From NCBI GenBank assembly GCA_017540355.1, contig JAFYBE010000075.1, positions 1 through 46,845 on the forward strand: a stretch of DNA of 46,845 nt, written 5' to 3'. The notes under the pieces are model-generated. The model made no database searches. It saw nothing but the letters and a program-made list of their open reading frames with translations, and had not been told where the DNA came from. The number at the start of each line of letters is the position of its first letter. Within the stretch, counting starts at the first letter, position 1. This document shows positions 28,389 through 36,326 of this stretch, piece by piece. The DNA comes from Lachnospiraceae bacterium. GTDB lineage: Bacteria > Bacillota > Clostridia > Lachnospirales > Lachnospiraceae. A program made the position numbers and the translations under genes.

Positions 28389-28784
28389 ATGAACATTGCT
28401 TTAATAGCGCATGACAATAAAAAGAAGCTGATGCAGAACTTCTGTATCGCTTACAGGGGAATACTTTCTAAGAACGATCTTTATGCCACGGGAACAACGG
28501 GCAGACTTATAGAAGAAGTGACCAATCTCAATGTGCATAAATTCCTTGCAGGACATTTGGGAGGGGAGCAGCAGATAGGTGCGCAGATAGAACACAATCA
28601 GATTGACCTTGTGATCTTTTTGCGTGATCCCTTAACACCCAAGTCCCACGAACCTGATGTTAACAATATTTTCAGATTATGTGATATACACAATATTCCG
28701 TTGGCTACCAATCTGGCAAGCGCTGAGCTGCTTATCAAGTCGCTTGATCGTGGTGATATGGAATGGAGAGAGATGTATAAGTAG
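28389..28784 (+). CDS. mgsA: Methylglyoxal synthase MgsA
   Basis: Converts dihydroxyacetone phosphate to methylglyoxal and phosphate, a glycolytic bypass that frees phosphate. The 131-residue protein follows the family closely: [47 protein letters not shown]. The motif GGDQQ, whose Asp is reported as the catalytic base in the E. coli enzyme, reads GGEQQ here (E60), and the preceding GPL is GHL. The enzyme may be slow or altered. GGGAGG (28379-28384) precedes the ATG. Its place after rodA matches other Clostridia. Confidence 0.92.
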   Translation: MNIALIAHDNKKKLMQNFCIAYRGILSKNDLYATGTTGRLIEEVTNLNVHKFLAGHLGGEQQIGAQIEHNQIDLVIFLRDPLTPKSHEPDVNNIFRLCDIHNIPLATNLASAELLIKSLDRGDMEWREMYK

Positions 28785-28790
28785 TCATCT

Positions 28791-29753
28791 ATGAAACAGA
28801 ACATTAAGTTTTTATTAACTGCAATTTTGATACTGTCATTCATTCTTTCCGGATGCGGAAAGACCAAGTTACCGCTTACGTATAAGGAGACCAATACAAT
28901 TGTTTCCTCCGACAGAATGAATAATTATGCCGATACTTTTGCAAGCAATCTTGCCATTACCGATTCGGATGTTGAAGGTGTCAGCGGAGCTACGGTTGAG
29001 GACACTTCGGCAGCCGGAATATTCGATATCAACGGCAGGAAAGTTCTTTATGCCAAAGATATCCATGAGAGAATGGCTCCCGCATCGCTTACCAAGATTA
29101 TGACGGCGCTGGTTGCCATCAAGTACGGCAATACAGAGGATGTTATTACTTGTTCGGAGAACGTAACCGATATATCGTCTGATGCTACAAGAATCGGCCT
29201 TAAGCCGGGCGATCAGCTTACGATGAATCAGGCGCTTCATGCATTGCTTATTAATTCGGCCAATGATGTTGCTATAGCCATTGCCGAACATGTATCGGGT
29301 GACGTTGATTCGTTCGTTGCTTTAATGAATGAAGAAGCTCTTAAAATCGGCGCAACCAACACTCATTTTGTCAATCCGCACGGACTGTCCGATAACGAAC
29401 ACTATACAACTGCATACGATCTATATCTCATGATGAATGAAGCCATTAAGTATGAGCTGTTTAATGAGATTATACATATGTCCGAATACGACAGTGTATA
29501 TAACGACAGTACCGGAAGCGAAAAGAGTATGAATTTCAAGACGACGAATCTTTTCCTTCGCGGTGACTATACGGCACCGAGTAACGTTACGGTCATAGGA
29601 GGTAAGACGGGTACCACGACAATAGCGGGCAACTGCCTTATCCTTATAGTCAAAGACACCTCCGGGAACCCGTATATATCTGTAATTCTTCGCGCCAGCA
29701 CACGCGCTGTGGTTAACGAAGAAATGGCGGATATACTTAGAGAAATCAAGTAA
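28791..29753 (+). CDS. D-alanyl-D-alanine carboxypeptidase, lipoprotein
   Basis: Trims the terminal D-Ala from pentapeptide stems outside the membrane. An N-terminal signal ends in a lipobox LSGC with Cys22, so the enzyme is predicted to be lipid-anchored. The active-site motifs of the DacA (peptidase S11) family are present: S99-L-T-K102, S156-A-N158, and K272-T-G274. The protein stops at 320 residues, shortly after the catalytic domain, and lacks the C-terminal beta domain and amphipathic anchor of PBP5-type enzymes; the lipid anchor may replace them. It is 6 bp after mgsA and ends the cell-wall run; a new promoter follows directly. Confidence 0.9.
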   Translation: MKQNIKFLLTAILILSFILSGCGKTKLPLTYKETNTIVSSDRMNNYADTFASNLAITDSDVEGVSGATVEDTSAAGIFDINGRKVLYAKDIHERMAPASLTKIMTALVAIKYGNTEDVITCSENVTDISSDATRIGLKPGDQLTMNQALHALLINSANDVAIAIAEHVSGDVDSFVALMNEEALKIGATNTHFVNPHGLSDNEHYTTAYDLYLMMNEAIKYELFNEIIHMSEYDSVYNDSTGSEKSMNFKTTNLFLRGDYTAPSNVTVIGGKTGTTTIAGNCLILIVKDTSGNPYISVILRASTRAVVNEEMADILREIK

Positions 29754-29759
29754 AATATA

Positions 29760-29788
29760 TTGTATTTTATTATAGATTTATGTATAAT
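29760..29788 (+). promoter_or_regulatory. Promoter for the small P-loop protein gene
   Basis: TTGTAT (29760-29765), 17 bp spacer, perfect TATAAT (29783-29788). Transcription would start near 29795, giving a leader of about 40 nt. Confidence 0.7.
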
Positions 29789-29800
29789 TTTAATATCAAA

Positions 29801-29817
29801 AAGCAGTTCCGCTGCTT
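29801..29817 (+). promoter_or_regulatory. Hairpin in the leader of the P-loop gene
   Basis: Arms AAGCAG (29801-29806) and CTGCTT (29812-29817) with a five-base loop, just before the AAGGAGGG ribosome site (29820-29827). With no T-run on the + strand it is not a + strand terminator; it could stabilise the leader or modulate ribosome access. Its left flank is A-rich, so on the minus strand it would resemble a terminator, but no minus-strand gene is seen. Confidence 0.4.
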
Positions 29818-29835
29818 ATTAAGGAGGGCACCCCA

Positions 29836-30255
29836 ATGATACAATTAATCGTAGGATCCGAAGGTAAGGGCAAGACCAAGCATCTGCTTGATAAGGTTAA
29901 TGAAGAGATCAAGGTTGCTTCAGGCAATATAGTATTTCTTGACAGAAGCACCAAGCACATGTTCGAATTGAACAACAGAGTTCGTCTGGTTAACGTTTCT
30001 GAATATGATTTTGAGAACAAATCTGAGTTTATCGGTTTTATATATGGTATCATTTCACAGGATCACGACATAGAGAAGATGTATATTGACGGCATTATGA
30101 AGATAGCTAAGCTTGATAAGGCCGGATTTGAGGAGATTGTCGGCAAGCTTAAGGAAGTAAGCGAGAAGTTCGGACTTGACATCATCATCAGCGCTTCCAT
30201 TGATTCAAGCGAAGTGAGTGACAGCCTCAAGGATATGATACTCATTGCTCTTTGA
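29836..30255 (+). CDS. Small P-loop protein of unknown function
   Basis: I do not recognise a characterised function. The 139-residue protein begins with a Walker A motif, G7-S-E-G-K-G-K13-T14, and has a hydrophobic stretch ending in Asp (MYIDGI) that could be a Walker B, followed by a helical region and a final beta strand (LDIIISAS). It is too short for a full ATPase of known type. I recall relatives being labelled twitching-motility PilT-like, but no PilT motifs are visible. A strong AAGGAGGG lies before the ATG. It has its own near-consensus promoter and its own terminator, so it is a single-gene transcript between wall-synthesis and division genes. Confidence 0.75.
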   Translation: MIQLIVGSEGKGKTKHLLDKVNEEIKVASGNIVFLDRSTKHMFELNNRVRLVNVSEYDFENKSEFIGFIYGIISQDHDIEKMYIDGIMKIAKLDKAGFEEIVGKLKEVSEKFGLDIIISASIDSSEVSDSLKDMILIAL

Positions 30256-30275
30256 TAAGGGTTTATAAGTAATTT

Positions 30276-30305
30276 AAAGCCTCGGAAGTATTATTCCGGG
30301 GCTTT
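30276..30305 (+). terminator. Terminator after the P-loop gene
   Basis: A 10 bp stem (AAAGCCTCGG / CCGGGGCTTT, one G-T pair) with a 10-base loop, followed by AGTTTGT. The T tail is short, so efficiency is uncertain. Confidence 0.6.
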
Positions 30306-30327
30306 AGTTTGTGGATTGGAGATTAGT

Positions 30328-31719
30328 GTGGCAGAGAACAATATAAGAACCTACCGCAAGCCTCTGAATATAAATATAGGAATCATATGCTTCCTGGTAA
30401 TACTGGTATATATCGTTATATGTTCCTTCATGTATTTTACCTCCAAGCATATTGTGGGATACGAAGTTAAGACGGGCTCTCTTTCAATATCCAATGTCTA
30501 TCAGGGATTGGCATTAAGAGACGAGACTGTCGTTACAAGCGAACACTCAGGCTATGTGAATTACTATGCCAGAGAGGGTGAGAAGATCGGCACGGGCGGT
30601 GTTGTATGTTCCGTTGATGAGACCGGTCAGCTTCAGGATTTGATGAACAAAGAAGCAACCGACGGTATTGCCATGTTAAGTGACTCGGATATATCCGAGA
30701 TCAAGAGTGAGATCGTTGACTTTTCGACTTCTTTTGACAGGAAGAATTTCCAGTCGGCATATGACTTTAAATATGCCATTGAAGGTTCGGTTGTTAAGTA
30801 TGCCAACAACAGACTCTTAAGCAGTCTTGAAGGTCTTAACACCGACAGCAGTGCGGGACTTATCAATCTATGCAGAAGCCCCGAATCGGGAATCGTTATT
30901 TATTCAACCGACGGTTATGAGGATTATGATATCTCCGAGATCAATGAAGACTGGTTTGCCAAGGATAAGTATGAGAAGACTCAGCTTGTCAATAACAATC
31001 TTGTTTCTACCGGTGATGTGCTTTATAAACTTTCAGACAATGAGAACTGGTCGATCGTAATTCCGATTGCCAGGAAGAGAGCGGAAGAGCTGCTTGAAGA
31101 AGAGTATGTCAAGGTAAGGTTTTTAAAGAACCGTTATGAATCATGGGGACGTGTCGAACTTATTGAGTCCAAGGACGGCGATACGTATGTGCAGCTTTTC
31201 TTTAACAATTCGATGATTACCTTTGCTACCGACAGATTTGTTGATGTGGAGCTTATTACGGATGTGGAATCCGGACTTAAGGTTCCGAATTCTTCGATAA
31301 TCACTAAGGAATTCTTCCTCATACCCGTTGATTACGTAACAAAGGGCGGTAATAACAATTCCGATGTAATACTTAAGGAAGTATATGCCGAAGACGGAAG
31401 CAAGTCCACAGAGTACGTTCCCGTTACAATCTACAGTGAGAATAACGGCGAATACTTTATCGATGATGATGCATTACGTGTCGGAGACCGCATAATAAAG
31501 CCCGATTCGCAGATGGATTATACGATATCCAAGGTTGCCGAGCTTACCGGTGTATACAATATCAATAAAGGATATGCCGATTTTAAGCAGATCCAGGTTC
31601 TTAATCAGAACGACGAATATTCGATAATCAAATCCAATACCGAATACGGTCTGGTAGCATATGACTATATAGCGCTTGACGCAACAAGTGTGGAGACGGA
31701 TGAGTTCATATATGATTAA
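30328..31719 (+). CDS. HlyD-like membrane-anchored protein next to yggS-sepF
   Basis: A 463-residue protein with a short basic cytoplasmic N-terminus, one TM segment (about 17-38) and a long extracytoplasmic part. The region after the TM resembles the lipoyl/barrel-sandwich module of HlyD-type adaptors (SGYVNYYAREGEKIGTGGVVCSVDETG), and a later stretch (GLKVPNSSIITKEF, then VPVTIYSENNGEYFI) resembles the macroglobulin-like end of such adaptors. No ABC transporter gene is nearby, so an export role is doubtful; a wall or division role is suggested by the yggS and sepF neighbours. The GTG at 30328 is preferred because GGAG (30318-30321) stands 6 bp before it. The end overlaps yggS by 8 bp. Confidence 0.65.
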   Translation: MAENNIRTYRKPLNINIGIICFLVILVYIVICSFMYFTSKHIVGYEVKTGSLSISNVYQGLALRDETVVTSEHSGYVNYYAREGEKIGTGGVVCSVDETGQLQDLMNKEATDGIAMLSDSDISEIKSEIVDFSTSFDRKNFQSAYDFKYAIEGSVVKYANNRLLSSLEGLNTDSSAGLINLCRSPESGIVIYSTDGYEDYDISEINEDWFAKDKYEKTQLVNNNLVSTGDVLYKLSDNENWSIVIPIARKRAEELLEEEYVKVRFLKNRYESWGRVELIESKDGDTYVQLFFNNSMITFATDRFVDVELITDVESGLKVPNSSIITKEFFLIPVDYVTKGGNNNSDVILKEVYAEDGSKSTEYVPVTIYSENNGEYFIDDDALRVGDRIIKPDSQMDYTISKVAELTGVYNINKGYADFKQIQVLNQNDEYSIIKSNTEYGLVAYDYIALDATSVETDEFIYD

Positions 31720-32407
31720 AGAAAATATAGAAGATGTTAAAATGCATATAGACAATGCCGTCAATAAAGGCAAAAGGAATGTGGATGACGTAACACTTAT
31801 CGCCGTAAGCAAGACAAAGCCCGTTATTATGCTTAAAGAAGCATATGACGCCGGCATGAGGGATTTCGGTGAGAATAAAGTGCAGGAGATCATGGAAAAA
31901 TATGACAAACTGCCTTCCGATATCAGATGGCATATGATCGGGCACTTACAGACCAATAAGGTTAAGTATATCGCAGATAAGATATATATGATACACAGTG
32001 TGGATTCACTCAAGCTTGCGGAAGAGATAAGCAAGCAGGCTGTTAAAGCAGGTCGTGTCATACCGATCTTAATCGAGGTCAATATAGCCAATGAAGAGAG
32101 TAAGTTCGGAGTGGCCCCTTTGGATGCCGAGGCTTTGATAAGAAGTATAGCGCCGCTTCCCGGTGTTAGTGTTAAGGGCCTTATGACAGTCGCTCCATAT
32201 ACGGACGATCCCGAGGATAACCGCACCTATTTTAGGGCTTTAAAGCAATTATCTGTTGACATAACGAGTAAAAACATTGATAATATCACTATGGGCGTAT
32301 TGTCCATGGGTATGACCGGAGACTATGAAGTTGCCATTGAAGAAGGGGCTTCTTATGTGCGAGTTGGCACAGGCATATTCGGGGCAAGGAATTACGCCGT
32401 AGGGTAG
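31712..32407 (+). CDS. YggS/PLPBP family pyridoxal-phosphate homeostasis protein
   Basis: A non-catalytic PLP carrier with an alanine-racemase-like barrel. The PLP lysine is probably K34 in LIAVSKTKP. Other motifs are FGENKVQE, WHMIGHLQTNKVK, SMGMTGDYEVAIEEG and the terminal VRVGTGIFGARNY. Length 231 residues from the ATG at 31712; the upstream open frame lies inside the previous gene and is rejected. In Firmicutes this gene (ylmE in Bacillus) regularly sits directly before sepF (ylmF), as here. Confidence 0.93.
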   Translation: MIKENIEDVKMHIDNAVNKGKRNVDDVTLIAVSKTKPVIMLKEAYDAGMRDFGENKVQEIMEKYDKLPSDIRWHMIGHLQTNKVKYIADKIYMIHSVDSLKLAEEISKQAVKAGRVIPILIEVNIANEESKFGVAPLDAEALIRSIAPLPGVSVKGLMTVAPYTDDPEDNRTYFRALKQLSVDITSKNIDNITMGVLSMGMTGDYEVAIEEGASYVRVGTGIFGARNYAVG

Positions 32408-32428
32408 ATAGAGTAAGGAGATTATGGT

Positions 32429-32902
32429 ATGAGTTTTATGGATTCGATCCTCGGAGGACTTAAGCTTAACGAGGATGAATATGATGAAGGTGAATATCTT
32501 GATAGTGACGACGCTTTGGATGAGCAGCCTTCGAAGGCATCAGCCGGAAGGAATGACAGCCAGCAGGATGAGCAGCCCCGCAAGCCTTTAAGCAGACCGG
32601 GCGCAGGAAGAAGCAAGAAGCTTGGCAACGGCATGGAAGTTTGCGTTATCAAGCCCACAAGCGTTGATGATTCAAGAGAGATAGCAGATACGCTTTTAAG
32701 CAACAGAACGGTCGTCCTGAACATGGAAGGTCTTGACGGCGATATAGCACAGAGAGTCATCGATTTTACATCAGGTGCCACATATGCCATTAACGGCAAT
32801 CTTCAGAAGATATCACATTATATCTTCATAATCACTCCTCCGAGTGTTGATATCTCGGGTGATTTCCCGGCAATCCTGAACGGATCGTTTGACGCACCAT
32901 AA
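32429..32902 (+). CDS. sepF: Cell division protein SepF
   Basis: A membrane-associated partner of FtsZ that tethers and organises the Z ring in Gram-positive bacteria. The N-terminal amphipathic helix (MSFMDSILGGLKL) is followed by an acidic, Ser/Pro-rich linker (about 20-65) and the SepF core (about 68-148) with VCVIKPTSVDDSREIAD, VVLNMEGLDGDIAQRVIDFTSG and the closing hydrophobic strand YIFIITPPSVDIS. Length 157 residues. AAGGAG before the ATG supports the start. A strong terminator follows directly. Confidence 0.95.
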   Translation: MSFMDSILGGLKLNEDEYDEGEYLDSDDALDEQPSKASAGRNDSQQDEQPRKPLSRPGAGRSKKLGNGMEVCVIKPTSVDDSREIADTLLSNRTVVLNMEGLDGDIAQRVIDFTSGATYAINGNLQKISHYIFIITPPSVDISGDFPAILNGSFDAP

Positions 32903-32913
32903 AGTGTAATTTC

Positions 32914-32950
32914 TTCCTATCCGGTATATGGGCCGGATAGGAAATTTTTT
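32914..32950 (+). terminator. Strong intrinsic terminator after sepF
   Basis: A perfect 11 bp stem (32914-32924 with 32933-32943), an 8-base loop and six T residues. This cleanly separates the sepF transcript from aroB. Confidence 0.92.
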
Positions 32951-32976
32951 ATATTAATGATTGGTCAGGTTAAAAG

Positions 32977-34077
32977 ATGAACAGACTTACAGTCAAAACT
33001 CCGAATAAAAAAGATTATGATATTGTCATAACGACGGGATTTGAGGCGCTTCCAAGCGAAATCGAACGCCTTGATTACAAAGGCAGGAATGCACTTATCG
33101 TATCGGATACAAATGTTGCTCCGATATATATGGATTCTTTGAAGTCCGTGCTTTCGGATTGCAATATTACATGTAATGAATTCATATTCAAAGCGGGAGA
33201 GGAATCCAAGACCAAAGAGACCGTTGATCTGATTCTGGATAAAATGGTAGAGCTTAACTTTATGCGCTCTGACCTTTGTTTTGCGCTTGGCGGCGGAGTT
33301 GTCGGAGACATAACGGGATATGCGGCAAGCCAGTATCACAGAGGAATCCCTTTTATTCAGGTTCCGACATCGCTTCTTGCAATGAGTGATTCTTCCATAG
33401 GCGGTAAGACGGGTGTTGATTATAAGAACATCAAGAACGTGCTCGGCGCTTTTTATTTCCCTGCGTTGGTTTATATGAATATCTCGGCATTGAATACGCT
33501 TGATGACAGGCAGTTTTACAACGGGTTCGCCGAGGCTATGAAGAACGGTATAATCAAAGACGAGCATTTCTATGAGTGGCTCATAGATTCGATGTATGAA
33601 ATCTGTGATAAGGATGCCGATACGCTTGAAGAACTCGTATACCGTTCGGTTAACATTAAAAGACTTGTTGTTGAGAAGGATCCGTGGGAAGAAGGCGACA
33701 GGGCTTTACTTAACTTCGGACATACCTTGGGACATGCCATTGAATCATGTAAGTTTGGTACCCTTTTGCACGGTGAATGTGTTGCGCTTGGTATGGTTGC
33801 CGCTGCACACATCTCATATAAAAAAGAGATGATCAGCCTTGAAGAATACCTGGAGCTGCGAGACATGCTCGTGCCGTTTAATCTGCCCATTACCGTTGAT
33901 GATATTGATGTTGATGAGATAATTAAGAGGGTGGGCAAAGACAAGAAGCAGGACAATGCCGGTCTTAAGTTTATTTTGCTTAAAAAGATAGGCAAGGCCG
34001 TTATAGACAGAAGTGTTACGGAAGACGAGATGAGAGAGGCGCTTAAGGAGATAGAGTATACCGATGACTTCGAATAA
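32977..34077 (+). CDS. aroB: 3-dehydroquinate synthase
   Basis: Second step of the shikimate pathway: converts DAHP to 3-dehydroquinate using NAD and a divalent metal. The NAD/metal motifs are present: LGGGVVGDITGYAAS, VPTSLLAMSDSSIGGKTGVD, then the metal histidines in NFGHTLGHAIE and LLHGECVALGM. Length 366 residues. The ribosome site is weak (AGG about 10 bp upstream). No promoter beyond the terminator region is obvious. It overlaps lspA by 14 bp. Confidence 0.96.
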   Translation: MNRLTVKTPNKKDYDIVITTGFEALPSEIERLDYKGRNALIVSDTNVAPIYMDSLKSVLSDCNITCNEFIFKAGEESKTKETVDLILDKMVELNFMRSDLCFALGGGVVGDITGYAASQYHRGIPFIQVPTSLLAMSDSSIGGKTGVDYKNIKNVLGAFYFPALVYMNISALNTLDDRQFYNGFAEAMKNGIIKDEHFYEWLIDSMYEICDKDADTLEELVYRSVNIKRLVVEKDPWEEGDRALLNFGHTLGHAIESCKFGTLLHGECVALGMVAAAHISYKKEMISLEEYLELRDMLVPFNLPITVDDIDVDEIIKRVGKDKKQDNAGLKFILLKKIGKAVIDRSVTEDEMREALKEIEYTDDFE

Positions 34078-34651
34078 CGATAACAGTACGAATAGTATTA
34101 GTGAAAAAAATAAAAGAGGTGCCGCAGGCGTAGTCGGCGACATCCTTATTATGATGTGTCTTATTGTTTTTGACCAGTTCACCAAAAACCTTGCGGTTTT
34201 AAAACTAAAAGGCAATAAGTCATTTGTTCTAATCAAAGGTGTTTTTGAACTGGAATATCTTGAGAATAAGGGTGCGGCATTCGGCATAATGCAGAATATG
34301 AAGTACTTTTTCCTTGTTGTTGCTGCGCTTATGGTGATATTTGTCATTTATTCGCTTATAAAGCTTCCCAAGGGCGGGAAGTTTATACTGATGGAGATCT
34401 GTCTTTTACTTATTGGATCGGGCGCCGTGGGCAATATGATCGACAGAATAATGAATGATTATGTTGTCGACTTTTTCTATTTCAGCCTCATCAATTTTCC
34501 GATATTCAACGTTGCGGATATATATGTTACGGTGGCCTGTGCGGTTCTGATCATAAGCATACTCTTTGTATATAAAGAAGATGATCTTTCATTCTTTAAA
34601 TTAAGGAGCAAATCCGTGCCTGAAGATAAAGAGTCCGGTGAGGGAGCATGA
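34064..34651 (+). CDS. lspA: Lipoprotein signal peptidase (signal peptidase II)
   Basis: An aspartyl membrane protease that cleaves lipoprotein signal peptides before the lipidated Cys. Four TM segments fill about residues 25-170. The catalytic Asp pair lies in GAVGNMIDRI and FNVADIYV. ENKGAAFGIMQN is also typical. The 195 residues include an N-terminal polar extension of about 20 residues (rich in Asn/Ser) and a charged C-terminal tail, both longer than usual. It starts inside aroB and is coupled to rluD by ATGA. Confidence 0.94.
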   Translation: MTSNNDNSTNSISEKNKRGAAGVVGDILIMMCLIVFDQFTKNLAVLKLKGNKSFVLIKGVFELEYLENKGAAFGIMQNMKYFFLVVAALMVIFVIYSLIKLPKGGKFILMEICLLLIGSGAVGNMIDRIMNDYVVDFFYFSLINFPIFNVADIYVTVACAVLIISILFVYKEDDLSFFKLRSKSVPEDKESGEGA

Positions 34652-35637
34652 CCGAATACAGACTGATCGTAGATGAAGAATTTGACGGCGTGCGTCTTGA
34701 CAAAGCATTATCTGAGATGCTTGATCCCGGCGTATCCAGATCATATATCAAAAAAGTCATTGATGACAAAGCCGTATATGTTGACGGCAAAGTCAGAAAG
34801 GCAAGCTTTACGTTAAGTGAGGAATCAGTGATTACTCTGTCCCTTCCGGACGCTTCTCCCTGTGAAGTTATGCCTGAAAACATTCCCCTTGATATACTTT
34901 ATGAAGATGATGATGTTATTGTGGTAAACAAACCCAAGGGCATGGTTGTTCATCCCGCTGCAGGACATTTAAGCGGGACGCTTGTCAATGCTTTAATGTA
35001 TCACTGCGGCGACAGTTTATCGGGTATTAACGGGGTATTAAGGCCCGGTATTGTGCACAGAATAGATAAAGACACCTCGGGCTCAATAATCGCATGTAAA
35101 AACGATAAGGCTCATATGGCGATCGCCGCGCAGCTTAAGGAACACAGCCTCAACCGAACATACAGAGCGGTTGCTTTTGGCAGAATAGACTTATTAAACG
35201 AAAAGCACAATGCAATGAAGTCAGGTATTGCTTCATATGATGGCGATGAACTTATAATAAATGCACCTATCGGCAGACATCCGACCGACAGGAAGAGGAT
35301 GTGCGTGAATGCGCCGAATTCAAAGGGAGCCGTTACAGGCATATCCGTTATAAAGCCATTGGATAAACTTGATATGACATATATCGAATGCAGGCTGAGA
35401 ACGGGTCGTACACATCAAATAAGGGTGCATACCGAGGCCATAGGCTTTCCTCTGCTTGGCGATCCCGTATATAACAGGGGAGCGCGTGCAATTCCGTCTG
35501 TAATTAAGAATATTGATACCGAAGGTCAGGCGCTTCATGCTTACAAGTTGGGCTTTATTCATCCGACAAAAAATGAGTATATCGAAACAGTCGCCCCCAT
35601 CCCTTCATATATGGAGAAAATCACAGAAATATGTTAA
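34648..35637 (+). CDS. RluA/RluD-family 23S rRNA pseudouridine synthase
   Basis: Isomerises uridines in rRNA. An S4 domain (about 14-75; GVRLDKALSE) precedes the catalytic domain with HRIDKDTSGSI, which holds the catalytic Asp, and the RLRTGRTHQIRVH motif near the C-terminus. The 329-residue length and lspA neighbourhood are typical of RluD-like proteins in Firmicutes, although the exact target uridine cannot be read. It is coupled to lspA through a 4 bp overlap. Confidence 0.92.
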   Translation: MTEYRLIVDEEFDGVRLDKALSEMLDPGVSRSYIKKVIDDKAVYVDGKVRKASFTLSEESVITLSLPDASPCEVMPENIPLDILYEDDDVIVVNKPKGMVVHPAAGHLSGTLVNALMYHCGDSLSGINGVLRPGIVHRIDKDTSGSIIACKNDKAHMAIAAQLKEHSLNRTYRAVAFGRIDLLNEKHNAMKSGIASYDGDELIINAPIGRHPTDRKRMCVNAPNSKGAVTGISVIKPLDKLDMTYIECRLRTGRTHQIRVHTEAIGFPLLGDPVYNRGARAIPSVIKNIDTEGQALHAYKLGFIHPTKNEYIETVAPIPSYMEKITEIC

Positions 35638-35652
35638 AATATATATATCTTT

Positions 35653-35675
35653 AATCGACGAAATTTGTCGATTTT
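35653..35675 (+). terminator. Possible weak terminator between the pseudouridine synthase and kinase-like genes
   Basis: A 7 bp inverted repeat AATCGAC (35653-35659) / GTCGATT (35667-35673) followed by only TT and then GGGAG. The T tract of four includes the last two stem bases. It may equally be a leader hairpin for the next gene. Confidence 0.35.
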
Positions 35676-35693
35676 GGGAGATTGGAGGGTTAT

Positions 35694-36320
35694 ATGAATA
35701 CCATAATCACGATTGGAAGACAGTTTGGTTCCGAGGGGCGTGAGATAGGCAGACTTGTTGCCGAGCACTACGGCATTCCTTTTTTCGATAAAGATCTTAT
35801 TACCAGAGCCGCCAAAGAGAGCGGATTCTGCGAAGAGATGATTGAAGTTCATGACGAGCGTCCGACAAGTTCGTTTCTTTATAATCTTGTCATGGACACT
35901 TATTCGTTCGGCTATAATGCATCTTCATTTGTGGATATGCCGATCAGTCACAAGATTTTCCTTGCACAATTTGATACGATTAAGAAGATCGCGGATGAAG
36001 GTCCCTGCGTCATTGTAGGAAGATGTGCGGATTATGCGCTTACCGACAGAGATGATGTTATGAATCTCTTTATATACGGCGATGATAAGTATAAGCTCAA
36101 TCATATTATGAAGAAGTATGATCTAAGCGAGCAGAAGGCCAAAGAGATGATCAATAAGAAGGATAAGCAGCGTCAGAGTTATTATAACTATTATTCTTCT
36201 AAGAAGTGGGGCCATGCCGCCAGCTATGATCTTTGTATCAACAGTTCGATTTTGGGCAACGAAGGTACAAAGAATCTTATAATTCAGGCGATTGAGGTGT
36301 TTGAAAGCCGCAGAGCATAG
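35694..36320 (+). CDS. Cytidylate-kinase-like P-loop family protein
   Basis: A 208-residue P-loop protein starting ITIGRQFGSEGREIGRLVAE, the pattern of the cytidylate-kinase-like family (PF13189-type). FDKDLITRAA and VIVGRCADYAL follow, then YYSSKKWGHAASYDLCINS. The true substrate of this family is not known; it is not the core Cmk. The ATG at 35694 is chosen because GGAGGG (35684-35689) precedes it. It ends 6 bp before the histidine kinase gene. Confidence 0.85.
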   Translation: MNTIITIGRQFGSEGREIGRLVAEHYGIPFFDKDLITRAAKESGFCEEMIEVHDERPTSSFLYNLVMDTYSFGYNASSFVDMPISHKIFLAQFDTIKKIADEGPCVIVGRCADYALTDRDDVMNLFIYGDDKYKLNHIMKKYDLSEQKAKEMINKKDKQRQSYYNYYSSKKWGHAASYDLCINSSILGNEGTKNLIIQAIEVFESRRA

Positions 36321-36326
36321 TTTTTT

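Noticed and set aside
29801-29817. Terminator of the carboxypeptidase transcript
   Set aside because: The hairpin lies downstream of a new promoter and has no T-run on the + strand, so it belongs to the next gene's leader.
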